Positions 36,851 through 45,934 of a DNA stretch of 64,000 nucleotides are shown here, in pieces. Source of the stretch: Haemophilus paracuniculus (GTDB taxonomy: Bacteria; Pseudomonadota; Gammaproteobacteria; Enterobacterales; Pasteurellaceae); NCBI RefSeq assembly GCF_002015115.1, contig NZ_MUYA01000004.1, positions 29,781 through 93,780 of the forward strand, written 5' to 3'. A program made the translations under genes and the position numbers. Below the pieces are notes generated by a model. That model saw only the letters and a list, made by a program, of their open reading frames with translations. It did no database searches and was not told the DNA's origin. Positions within the stretch are counted from its first letter, which is position 1, and each line of letters opens with the position of its first letter.

Positions 36851-37702
36851 ATGAAAAAAGCCCTTTTATCCCTGAGTCTCTCCACCGTTTTCGCTTTAAC
36901 GGCGTGTGAAAAAATTTCCCAAAATCCCACCGCTTCCAGCCAACAAGCGGTCGGATCTTCGCAAAAAATTGCCGATAGCGTCCCAGCCTTACGCCCGAAA
37001 GTGGTTACACTGTTTGAGAAAAAAACCGAGATCAAATACCCACCGCAACCCGATGAGGAATTTCCTCGGGAACAGGGCAATTTATCGATCTCAAATGTGA
37101 TTGTGGAAACAGGCATTGACTGGCTGGATCAACTGTTATGGCGAGAAAACCTCTCAGCGATCAATGCCAACGCAGTCGGCAACGCCCCGATCAACAAAGC
37201 CCAAATCGAACAAAACCTCGCTCAAATTGCCCAAAATCAAGAACAGGCACTCAAACTGGATCGTGGGTTGGGTTACAGTTTTGATCTCAAAATGGCATAT
37301 CAAGGGCAACGTGAAAACCTTGCCACTTTCTCGCAACTCACCTACCTCTACACGGGCGGTGCACACGGCATTTACAACACCCAATATATCAATGTCGATG
37401 TGGATAAACGCAAAATCATCGGCTTAAACGATCTCGTCAGTGAAGCGAAAAAATCCGCCTTAACCGACCGCTTGTGGGAAGTTTATCAAGCTCGTAACAA
37501 CGGCAACGAACCTTTCACAGCCAAAGCCGATTTCAGCGTATCGGATAGTTTCTACTTCTCGCCCGAAGGCATTCATTTTGTCTATCCACCCTATGCGTTA
37601 GGTGCTTACACCGAAGGCGAAATTACCCTCACCTTAAATTGGTGGGTGGCACAAGAGTTAATTAACCCTGATTATTTAAGAAAAATGGAAATGGTTGAAT
37701 AA
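36851..37702 (+). CDS. DUF3298/DUF4163 (RsiV-like) lipoprotein
   Basis: From ATG 36851 the protein has 283 residues with lipobox LTAC (residues 16-19). The C-terminal half has TYLYTGGAHGIYNTQYINVD, the DUF4163 and DUF3298 signature, and FYFSPEGIHFVYPPYALGAY. Related domains occur in RsiV and PdaC, which bind lysozyme or modify peptidoglycan; a cell-envelope role is likely. TTAGGAAATCC precedes the ATG; 36815 overlaps fabR and is rejected. Confidence 0.82.
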   Translation: MKKALLSLSLSTVFALTACEKISQNPTASSQQAVGSSQKIADSVPALRPKVVTLFEKKTEIKYPPQPDEEFPREQGNLSISNVIVETGIDWLDQLLWRENLSAINANAVGNAPINKAQIEQNLAQIAQNQEQALKLDRGLGYSFDLKMAYQGQRENLATFSQLTYLYTGGAHGIYNTQYINVDVDKRKIIGLNDLVSEAKKSALTDRLWEVYQARNNGNEPFTAKADFSVSDSFYFSPEGIHFVYPPYALGAYTEGEITLTLNWWVAQELINPDYLRKMEMVE

Positions 37703-37728
37703 TAAAAAAGAATCATCTCAATTTAATA

Positions 37729-37765
37729 AAAAACCACCCAACGTCCCTGTTGGGTGGTTTTTTTA
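37729..37765 (+). terminator. Terminator of the oxyR-fabR-DUF3298 unit
   Basis: AAACCACCCAAC-gtccc-TGTTGGGTGGTTTTTTT is a strong stem with a T-run, 27 bp after the stop. It also marks the left edge of the AT-rich island. Confidence 0.9.
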
Positions 37766-37963
37766 TTTTCCTATTGCTAACTTACTTTCATATCTTCCCC
37801 CTTTCTTCTTCCTTTTTGCTAAAAATTGCTCAAATAATCATAAAATACTGGACAAAAAATAAGGCAAGAGTAGAATGCGTTTTAATCAACTTAAATAGGG
37901 TTGGTTGGCTAAAAAATCAACCGAAGAGCTATTTAACGAAATATCAAGAGAATTGAAGGAAAA

Positions 37964-39505
37964 ATGTCATTATCTTATCAAATTCAACGTGCGATTTATC
38001 AATTTTGGCCTGCAAAACAGGGGCTATTCACGAGTGGTCAAGTGCAAACTTTGGGTAAAACTTTCTCGTGGGTTTATGATTGTGGCACGAGCAGTAAGGT
38101 TGCTATATTAGATCAGCCTATTAAGGAAATGAAACAAAGTCTGCCAAATGAAAGACTGGATTTATTGGCTATTTCACATTTTCACAAAGATCACAAAAGT
38201 GGTATTGATAGACTTCGTAAAGATATTACCATAGAAAATATTTTATTGCCTTATTATTCCCTATGGCAAAGATTGGTAATGGCAGTGCTATTAGGATATG
38301 AAGGGAAAGATCTCATTGAATATATTTACCCATTACAAGCTTTACATAAAAAAGGTATAAAGGCTAAAAACGTTATTATTGTTACTAAAAACCTTAAATC
38401 TGCTAAACCTACCTAAGAATTTCAACAATCCGATAAGGATTCCCCAAAGCTAGCTAAATCTAGTAATAAAGCTAAGTTTTCAGCGAATAATTATATTTCA
38501 AAAGAAAGATTAGCAAAATTAGAAGGATTTGATAAGTCTGATGATTTAGACGGATTCATCGTATCTGAATTTTCTTTTAATGTAAAACATTTCTACCATC
38601 CTAAAAGTAAGGAAAGTATTTTTTCCGTTAAATATGGCTCAGACTTTCCTGAGCTAGATATCATTCCTTATATGACGCCTTTTGAATTATTTATAAAAAA
38701 TAATATTGCTGATATTAAAGTTGACTTTAAAAAATTAGAAGAAGAAATTAATAAGGAAATTAAACCAAATGGAAAGGTTGAAATAAGTATTAAAAAATTA
38801 AATAAAGTAAAAGAAATCATTACTCGTCATTTAGTGGGAGTTGATATTGATTCAAAAGCCAATCATATTTCAATGCACCTTTATATAGATGTTAAAAAAC
38901 CTTATGTAGGTGATCTGTTTTTACCACCATTATTTGACACACACAAAAAGAAAGTTACTGAGTTAAAAGATCGTGATGGTTCTTCTTATTTTGAAGAATT
39001 ATATAGCGAAGAACATTTTTTATTTAAATGGTGTAATGATTCTGGAACCACTGGCAAGGATAAAATGCAAAAATCAGCAATTTTATATTGCGGAGATGGT
39101 TTTCTATCAGATGATAAATATATTAAAAGTCTCAAAAACACCATAGGTGATGAACGCTGGGGAAATATCTTGGTTCTTCAAGTTCCACATCACGGTTCTG
39201 AAAAAAATTGGAAAAAAGGTTTAGCTAACTTTATGCAACCCACATTTAGTGTGTTTTGTGCAGAGCCTAGCCATAAGAATAAGCATCCAGATAAGTTTGT
39301 TATAGAAGATTTAAAAGAGTATAACCCGTGTTTAGTAAATACAGGCAAGCCTCTTTCTTTTGAATTTTTATGGTATCCCATATGTTCTATTGATACCAAA
39401 TATGGATATTTAGGGTGTAAGCATTGGCCTTGTGGAGAAAATAATGCAATTCAATATATTCGTTGGCTAGATAATAAAAAGAATGGTTATTCTTATTCAA
39501 AATAG
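37964..39505 (+). pseudogene. ComEC-like metallo-beta-lactamase-fold hydrolase interrupted by one in-frame stop
   Basis: The open frame from ATG 37964 (GAAGGA 5 bp upstream) holds a TAA at 38414-38416 after KSAKPT. The same frame continues without another stop for 362 more codons to 39505, so the ancestral protein was ~513 residues. The first part has VYDCGTSSK and the metal-binding motif SHFHKDH (HxHxDH). The second part has ILYCGDGF and VPHHGSEKNW, giving the remaining MBL ligands in ComEC-like form. CAA to TAA is the simplest change. Both parts are AT-rich. A translation restart at ATG 38672 would lack the first metal motif. Confidence 0.8.
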
Positions 39506-39618
39506 CCATTTATGGCTTATTACCTCGGCAACGAAGTTGCCCTATTGTAATTAATTAAAGGGGTTGCCGTGTTGCGGCAAGCCCTTTAATTCCCCGCCGA
39601 AGGCGGCAGGGGTTGCAA
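39501..39618. repeat. Cluster of four hairpins at an island junction
   Basis: In order: AGCCAT-tt-ATGGCT (39504-39517), GGCAAC-gaa-GTTGCC (39527-39541), a long stem TTAAAGGGGTTGCC with GGCAAGCCCTTTAA (39555-39589), and CCGCC-gaa-GGCGG (39594-39606) with repeated TTGC flanks. They separate the broken MBL gene from the next fragment. Confidence 0.6.
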
Positions 39619-39630
39619 TGATTTTAAGAG

Positions 39631-39840
39631 TTGATATCGCTAGGCTATTCAACGCAAAAATCCGTTCCACAAAAAGTTCAAGCGATAAATCAAATCGCCT
39701 CTCAAAAAGGTGCAAGCGGTAACATTGTTGAAAATAAAAACGGTAAATTGGATTATACAAATACAGCATTAACTAAGGATAACCTTGGAACAACAATAAG
39801 TGTTTCTGTTGATTTAATTAATAGCTCTAACAAAAAATGA
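39631..39840 (+). CDS. Short C-terminal-type fragment, possible toxin tip or adhesin remnant
   Basis: The frame opens after a TAA at 39625 and starts only with TTG 39631, giving 69 residues (GYSTQKSVPQKVQAINQIAS through LINSSNKK). There is no ribosome binding site and the first residues lie against the hairpin cluster, so this looks like the end of a longer gene whose 5' part is gone. The stop overlaps the next ATG (ATGA), a layout seen with toxin-tip and immunity pairs. The family is not recognised. Confidence 0.4.
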   Translation: MISLGYSTQKSVPQKVQAINQIASQKGASGNIVENKNGKLDYTNTALTKDNLGTTISVSVDLINSSNKK

Positions 39841-40175
39841 GCCAAGAATTTATTCAATTAGCAAAAAGACTTAATGATGCTGATTATCACGAATCTGAAA
39901 ATATTATTAACTTCGCAAGAGGTCTTGAAGAAATTAAAGATGATGATAAACGAATACAGACCCTTGAAAAAATTTCAGATAAAAACTTGCAAATTATGGC
40001 AGAGACAGCGAGGAAAAATCCACAGAATATGGAACTACAAGAAAGTGTTCAAAAAATTAAAAATCTTGAAGAGCAACTTTCATTTAAACAGAAAAATGAA
40101 ATAGGAATTAATCAAGATGTTCGACAAGAAGATAAGGTTAATAAATTTATTAACGCTAAAAAGCTAACTTTTTAA
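39837..40175 (+). CDS. Small helical protein, possible immunity-type partner
   Basis: The 112-residue protein starts MSQEFIQLAKRLNDADYHES and is acidic and mostly helical, with EEIKDDDKRIQTLEKISDK and a coiled-coil-like QKIKNLEEQLSFKQKNE. No signal peptide is seen, so it is cytosolic. Its start overlaps the upstream stop by 4 bp. The coupling suggests it works with the upstream product. I do not recognise the family. Confidence 0.6.
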   Translation: MSQEFIQLAKRLNDADYHESENIINFARGLEEIKDDDKRIQTLEKISDKNLQIMAETARKNPQNMELQESVQKIKNLEEQLSFKQKNEIGINQDVRQEDKVNKFINAKKLTF

Positions 40176-40187
40176 GAGGACTCTAAA

Positions 40188-40679
40188 ATGAAATGGTTTA
40201 AAGTAGGCTTTGTGCTACTTGGTTTAATGATTGGTTCTGTTGCAAACGCAAATGATACCTTTGCACCACCTGTAAAATTAACCCCTAAACTCGAAAAGCA
40301 TTTTTTGCAGGTTGAAGGCAAAATTGTAAATAACAACAGAAGAATGTTAAGTAACGTCAATCGAGTAAAAGCGGGAGAGACTGCTTTTTTTGATAAAGAG
40401 ATGATGAATAGTCTTCGTTATTTATCTAAGGAGGTGGAAAAAGTTGAAAAAGGTAATTATGATAAAGTGTTGCTAGATACAATAAGAGCAACAGGTAAGG
40501 GCTTGATTAGAAATGCGGAAGTGCTTCAAGTATGGCTGAATCATCACAGCAATAAATATAATTTTACCCAGCAACAGTACGATGAAATTAAAGCAAAAAT
40601 TGAAAATATGGGTGGGTACGGTGTTTACATTCACAATACTGCCATTGATACTTGGATAAAGTATTACCCTAATGATTAA
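40188..40679 (+). CDS. Secreted protein of unknown function
   Basis: The 163-residue product has a signal peptide (KWFKVGFVLLGLMIGSVANA-ND), then a helical domain with LTPKLEKHFLQVEGKIVNNN and GLIRNAEVLQVWLNHHSNKY. It should be periplasmic or exported. AAGAGGACTC precedes the ATG, and it is 12 bp after the previous gene, so the three small genes form one unit ended by a good terminator. The family is not recognised. Confidence 0.68.
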   Translation: MKWFKVGFVLLGLMIGSVANANDTFAPPVKLTPKLEKHFLQVEGKIVNNNRRMLSNVNRVKAGETAFFDKEMMNSLRYLSKEVEKVEKGNYDKVLLDTIRATGKGLIRNAEVLQVWLNHHSNKYNFTQQQYDEIKAKIENMGGYGVYIHNTAIDTWIKYYPND

Positions 40680-40693
40680 AATCTGAATGAAAC

Positions 40694-40727
40694 AAAAAGG
40701 CGTAGAATTTATTCTACGCCTTTTTTG
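40694..40727 (+). terminator. Terminator of the AT-rich island unit
   Basis: AAAAAGGCGTAGAAT and ATTCTACGCCTTTTTT form a 13-bp stem, 15 bp after the stop. Confidence 0.9.
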
Positions 40728-40740
40728 TAAAGCAACCAAA

Positions 40741-41040
40741 GCCTTTGGGTTACTTATTTATAAACAAACAACAGAATTCCTTTTCTTACTCTATCTATTA
40801 ACAACCCTATTTTCCCAAAAAACAAATGCACACAAAACCCCTTAAAATTACGCTCTTCTTCCTTATTAAAAAAATAATCCCTACCCCTAAATTTCATCAT
40901 AGATCAACACAACACCCAACAAAATCATTTCCCCACAACACCTTTTCAAGATCTCATTCACACCACTTCAAACCTCATTACGGTGCTTCTACTCAAAAAA
41001 TCGCTACCTTCGTTATTCAACGCATATTTAATAGAACATA
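40741..41040. other. G-depleted, C- and A-rich gene-free tract
   Basis: Over 300 bp the plus strand has very few G and many C. No convincing gene is present; a 71-codon open frame at 40826 has a His/Thr/Ser/Pro-heavy composition that follows from the base skew. The tract ends at a long hairpin. Confidence 0.5.
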
Positions 41041-41082
41041 AAAACGCAATGCAGAGCGTTCAACAGAACGCCATTGCGTTTT
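41041..41082. terminator. Long nested hairpin
   Basis: AAAACGCAATG pairs perfectly with CATTGCGTTTT, and inside them GCGTT pairs with AACGC around CAACAG. It could terminate transcription from either side. Confidence 0.65.
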
Positions 41083-41090
41083 GTGCCTTA

Positions 41091-41238
41091 TTGCCCCCTT
41101 CGGCACTGCGTGCCACTTCCCCCGCAAGCGTGGGCAGATCAGACAGCTCTCACTAACGAACAAAGATCTCAAATTTCACAGCACAAGATCTGCCCCGTTT
41201 ACGGGGGAAGTACCGCCGAAGGCGGGGTAGGGGGGACA
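41091..41238. repeat. GC-rich composite inverted repeat (family B, copy 2)
   Basis: The left arm starts TTGCCCCCTTCGGC and ends GGGCAGATC; the right arm starts GATCTGCCCCGTTTACGGGG and ends GGGGGGACA. The arms are the same modules as in the 29300 element but in inside-out order. The 46-bp centre encodes nothing. Confidence 0.6.
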
Positions 41239-41257
41239 CGGATCAGTGTGGGTGGTA

Positions 41258-41303
41258 ACAAGCGGTGAAATTCCGCAGTATTTTCCCAAATCCCACCGCT
41301 TGT
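41258..41303. repeat. Inverted pair of uptake signals
   Basis: ACAAGCGGTGAAATTCC faces AAATCCCACCGCTTGT. It lies about 265 bp before the Old Yellow Enzyme gene, and nothing else recognisable lies between it and the promoter region near 41456. Confidence 0.6.
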
Positions 41304-41455
41304 AATGTGAAAAATGATTCAATTCGTATAAAAAACAACCACTTAAACCACTTTTTCCAAAAAATTCCGCCCAAAATTTACTTTTCGCCGATCCACAAAC
41401 CTACATTAAGGGATCAGCAAAAAATTTGAGTTTCGATCTACGGTTGACGGGGGGA

Positions 41456-41507
41456 TTTACTCTTTCCGCTAAATTGACTACCATACACCCCACTGAACGG
41501 TCGTTCA
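41456..41507 (+). promoter_or_regulatory. Candidate promoter and TetR-type operator for the Old Yellow Enzyme gene
   Basis: TTTACT (41456-41461) and TACCAT (41479-41484) are 17 bp apart. TGAACGGTCGTTCA (41494-41507) is a perfect inverted repeat with a 2-bp centre, of the type bound by TetR-family repressors, and would overlap the transcription start. No regulator gene lies nearby. Confidence 0.45.
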
Positions 41508-41568
41508 TTCGCAAAAATTTGGCGGAAAACGACCGCTTGTTTTTTGTATTTTGAGAAAGGAAAGCAGT

Positions 41569-42684
41569 ATGAACCCAACTTTTGAACCTTTATTTCAACC
41601 TTATCGTTTCAACAATGGCGTGGAAGTGAAAAATCGCCTTGTGGTTGCCCCGATGACCCATTTTTCCTCTAACGAAGACGGCACGTTGAGCCAGCAAGAG
41701 CGTACCTTTTTGCAGAATCGTGCAGGGGATATTGGCTTATTTATCACGGCGGCGACCCTTGTCGCTGAGGGCGGTCGAGCCTTTGCAGGGCAGCCGAAAG
41801 CCCTTGATGAAAGCCATTTAGAGAGCCTGCACCAAACGGCGGAATTGATTCAGTCGCAGGGAGCGAAGGCGATTTTGCAGATTCATCACGGCGGTAATCG
41901 TTCGCCGTCTGAGCTCAACAACGGCAACCCTGTGCCAGAGGTTACCCAGTATAGCGAGGCGGAAGTGGAAGCCTTGGTGCAAGCCTACGCCAACGCCACC
42001 GATTTGGCGATTCAAGCAGGCTTTGACGGGGTGGAAATCCACGGGGCGAACGGTTATTTGATTCAGCAATTTTTCTCGGCACAAACCAACCAACGCACCG
42101 ACCAATGGGGCGGCAGCCTTGAAAACCGCTTGCGTTTCCCGTTGGCGGTGGTGGATGCCGTGAACGAGGTGCGCGCCAAGCGTGATGCCTATGAATTTAT
42201 TGTCGGCTACCGCTTTTCCCCCGAAGAAGCGGGCGAAAACGGCTTGACAATGGCGAATACTTTCGCCCTGATCGATGCCCTCAAAACCAAGCCGTTGCAA
42301 TATCTGCACATTTCCCTTTGGGATTTTTACAAACAGGCTCGCCGTGGGGCGGACACCAGCAAAACGCGTTTAGAGCTGGTGCATCAACGCATTGACGGCA
42401 AATTACCGTTGATCGGCGTGGGCAATTTGCTGACGGCGGAACGCATTTCGCAAGCTTACCAAACGGGCTGGGCGGAATTTATCGCCCTCGGCAAGGCGGT
42501 AATGCTTAACCCGAACATCGCAACTTTGCTCAAAGAGGGCAGAGAGGCGGAAATCGTGAGCGAACTCGACCCTGAGCAAGCGGATCATTACGGCATTCCT
42601 GATCTGCTTTGGTCGTTCTGCGTTAATGGTGGGGCGTGGCTGCCGCCAGTCAAAGGGCAAGAATGGCAACCAATGGATATTTAG
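41569..42684 (+). CDS. NADH:flavin oxidoreductase, Old Yellow Enzyme family
   Basis: From ATG 41569 (GAAAGGAAAGC upstream) the protein has 371 residues. It is an FMN-binding TIM barrel: PYRFNNGVEVKNRLVVAPMT, LQIHHGGNRS, FDGVEIHGANGYLIQQFFSA with NQRTDQWGGSLENRLRFPL, and GVGNLLTAERI. The HGAN and WGGS segments are conserved. It probably reduces electrophilic alkenes or quinones; a TetR-type operator upstream fits an induced detoxification role. The in-frame start at 41551 is not supported. Confidence 0.9.
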   Translation: MNPTFEPLFQPYRFNNGVEVKNRLVVAPMTHFSSNEDGTLSQQERTFLQNRAGDIGLFITAATLVAEGGRAFAGQPKALDESHLESLHQTAELIQSQGAKAILQIHHGGNRSPSELNNGNPVPEVTQYSEAEVEALVQAYANATDLAIQAGFDGVEIHGANGYLIQQFFSAQTNQRTDQWGGSLENRLRFPLAVVDAVNEVRAKRDAYEFIVGYRFSPEEAGENGLTMANTFALIDALKTKPLQYLHISLWDFYKQARRGADTSKTRLELVHQRIDGKLPLIGVGNLLTAERISQAYQTGWAEFIALGKAVMLNPNIATLLKEGREAEIVSELDPEQADHYGIPDLLWSFCVNGGAWLPPVKGQEWQPMDI

Positions 42685-42722
42685 TATTGTTGCAGATTAT
42701 GCAATAGTCTTTTGCAAAAATA

Positions 42723-42751
42723 GGGGTTTATCATTGATAAGCCCCTTTTTA
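42723..42751 (+). terminator. Terminator after the Old Yellow Enzyme gene
   Basis: GGGGTTTATC-att-GATAAGCCCC followed by TTTTT. Confidence 0.88.
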
Positions 42752-42800
42752 TAATGCGAACCAACTTAAACACAATCCAATTATTTATGAGAGGTAAACA

Positions 42801-43445
42801 ATGAAAGTATTAGTATTAGGCGGAACAGGCTACGTTGGACGTGCCGTGAGCGAAGAATTATTGGCTCGCCAACATTCGGTAACGGTGGCAAGCCGTGATC
42901 CAAGCAAAGTGGCAACCAAGCCAAACCTTGATGCGGTGGCGATTGACCTCACGCAAGCGGTGGGATTAACCGAAATTTTTGCGAACTATGATGTGGTGGT
43001 CGATGCCACCGTAAACCGTGCCAGTGAAGATTTTGTCGCTCAAACTTGGGCGGCAAAACGTGCGGTGGTGGCGGCTGCACAACAGGCGAAAGTGCGTTTG
43101 CTAATGGTGGGCGGAGCAGGTAGTTTATACGTTGCCCCGAACGTGCAGTTGGTTGATACCCCAGAATTTCCAGCGGAAATCAAGGAAGAAGCGGCAACAA
43201 TGCGTGATGTGCTGGCGTGGCTGAAAGAGCAAGATCTGGATTGGACAATGATCTCGCCGCAACCTTTCTTCTACGAAGGCTCGCCATTCACCGAACGCAC
43301 CGGCAAAATCCGTATCGCCAAAGACGAAGTGCTATTCCTCAATGGCGAACCAAGCGGTAGCAGCAACTTTGATTTAGCCATTGCGATGGTGGACGAATTG
43401 GAAAATCCGCAATTTCCTCGTCAGAGATTTACCGCTGGGTATTAG
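42801..43445 (+). CDS. NAD(P)-binding Rossmann-fold protein (NmrA/SDR-like)
   Basis: The 214-residue protein begins MKVLVLGGTGYVGRAVSEEL with the GxxGxxG nucleotide-binding motif, and continues with VTVASRDPSKV, VVDATVNRA, LLMVGGAGSLYV and WTMISPQPFFYEG. It lacks a clear YxxxK motif, so it fits the NmrA-like atypical SDR group. It lies next to the flavin oxidoreductase and may share a stress role. GAGAGGTAAACA precedes the ATG. Confidence 0.85.
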   Translation: MKVLVLGGTGYVGRAVSEELLARQHSVTVASRDPSKVATKPNLDAVAIDLTQAVGLTEIFANYDVVVDATVNRASEDFVAQTWAAKRAVVAAAQQAKVRLLMVGGAGSLYVAPNVQLVDTPEFPAEIKEEAATMRDVLAWLKEQDLDWTMISPQPFFYEGSPFTERTGKIRIAKDEVLFLNGEPSGSSNFDLAIAMVDELENPQFPRQRFTAGY

Positions 43446-43453
43446 CGTTATTA

Positions 43454-43492
43454 TGCAAAGGGTAGGATTTTGAAAAAATCCCATCCCTTGCA
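43454..43492. terminator. Inverted pair of variant uptake signals
   Basis: TGCAAAGGGTAGGATTTT pairs with AAAATCCCATCCCTTGCA between convergent genes. Both arms are of the GGG variant type. Confidence 0.6.
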
Positions 43493-43518
43493 ACGATATA
43501 TTGAAAAGAAAAATCAGC

Positions 43519-44475
43519 TTACAGCCACCCTTTTCGTTTGAAATAGAGATACGGCGTGGCGGCGGCGCAGATCATCATTCCGATTGCCATTGGGTAGCCG
43601 AATTTCCAATTCAGTTCGGGCATTACTTGGAAGTTCATTCCGTAGGTGGATGCCACGAGGGTGGCAGGCAGGAACATTACTGACACCACCGAGAAGAATT
43701 TCATAATGCGGTTCTGTTCAATGTTGATCAAACCCATTGCCGCTTGCATTAGGAAATTGACCTTTTGGAACAGGGATTCATTATGGGGTTGCAGGGATTC
43801 GATGTCTCGCATAATATCCCGTGCCTGTTCGAGCTGGTTGGCGGGCAAGCGGGTTTTTCGCAGTAAAAAACTCAACGCCCGTTGGGTATCCATTAGGCAC
43901 AAACGCACTTTGGAACTGGCGTCTTCAAGTTCGGTCAGGCGAGAGAGGGCGTCATCATAATTACGGTTATCTTCCTGCTTGCCGTCTAGCACCACGCGGC
44001 TCAATTTTTCTAAATCGGAATAGACGGTTTCAATCACGTCCGCCAACTGCTCAATTTTGGTTTCAAACAGGTCGAGCAACAATTCGTAAGCGTTGCAATC
44101 CACCAATTTTTCGCGGCGAGATCGCATTCGATAAAGGCGGAACGCGGGCAAATCACGCTCTCGCAGGGTGAACAAACGCCCGTCTCGAATGGTGAACGCC
44201 ACGGTGGCGATGTCGGCATAATCTTCATCGTCCAAACAGTAGAAAAACGAGTGCAGGTGCAATCCGTCTTCATCTTCAAAAAAGCGCGCAGACGCTTCCA
44301 AATCCTCTAATTCGTGTTCTTCGGCGAAGGTTTGATCTAAACGGCGTTCCAGCACCGAGCGTTCGTCATCGGTGGGATCGAGCAGGTCGATCCAAATCGC
44401 ATCGTTTAATTTATTTGGGTTGTTTTCATCAACACTGATTAGGCGTGCGTTGTCGAGTGCAAAGGCACGGATCAT
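43519..44475 (-). CDS. corA: Magnesium/cobalt transporter CorA
   Basis: The 318-residue protein has a long acidic cytosolic domain ([38 protein letters not shown]) and two C-terminal membrane helices with the YGMNF signature pore loop (~277-281) and [10 protein letters not shown]. It imports Mg2+ and also Co2+ and Ni2+. TAGGAGTATGAA precedes the ATG. The 5' gap of about 220 bp has unusual inverted repeats. Confidence 0.96.
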   Translation of the reverse strand: MIRAFALDNARLISVDENNPNKLNDAIWIDLLDPTDDERSVLERRLDQTFAEEHELEDLEASARFFEDEDGLHLHSFFYCLDDEDYADIATVAFTIRDGRLFTLRERDLPAFRLYRMRSRREKLVDCNAYELLLDLFETKIEQLADVIETVYSDLEKLSRVVLDGKQEDNRNYDDALSRLTELEDASSKVRLCLMDTQRALSFLLRKTRLPANQLEQARDIMRDIESLQPHNESLFQKVNFLMQAAMGLINIEQNRIMKFFSVVSVMFLPATLVASTYGMNFQVMPELNWKFGYPMAIGMMICAAATPYLYFKRKGWL

Positions 44476-44660
44476 TTCATACTCCTACAAAATGGTATGA
44501 GGTGATGAACATTGAAATGGAACAAAAGATACTTAGAATGGCATTACCGACTCTTGTCGGCATCGAGGGATTTGGACAAGGGGGAAATTAACAAGCTGAT
44601 AAGTATCGACTGTGGCTGTCCAAAATGCGTAATCCTCAATAAAAAATAGTGTGCGAATGG
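44476..44660 (-). promoter_or_regulatory. Candidate structured leader of corA
   Basis: Two stems are visible: TTTGGACA (44571-44578) with TGTCCAAA (44617-44624) around a 38-nt loop, and CCGAC-tctt-GTCGG (44547-44560). The stretch is too long for a simple promoter gap and has no clear gene. corA leaders in enterobacteria are known to be regulatory, but this sequence is not recognisably related. Confidence 0.4.
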
Positions 44661-44688
44661 TACAGATTTAGGGCGTTTTCGTCAAGAC

Positions 44689-44733
44689 AAGCGGCCAAAT
44701 CCTGCAAAATTTTACGGGATCTGACCGCTTGTT
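44689..44733 (-). terminator. obgE terminator made of inverted uptake signals
   Basis: ACAAGCGGCCAAATCC faces GGGATCTGACCGCTTGT, just after the obgE stop. The left arm has one changed base. Confidence 0.65.
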
Positions 44734-44737
44734 GAAG

Positions 44738-45922
<1,185 letters not shown>

Positions 45923-45934
45923 TTAGGATAGGAA

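Noticed and set aside
40826-41041. A 71-codon frame in the G-poor tract.
   Set aside because: Its His/Thr/Ser/Pro composition follows from the base skew. There is no ribosome binding site and no recognisable domain.
41074-41268. A 64-codon frame.
   Set aside because: It is a translation of the family B inverted repeat.
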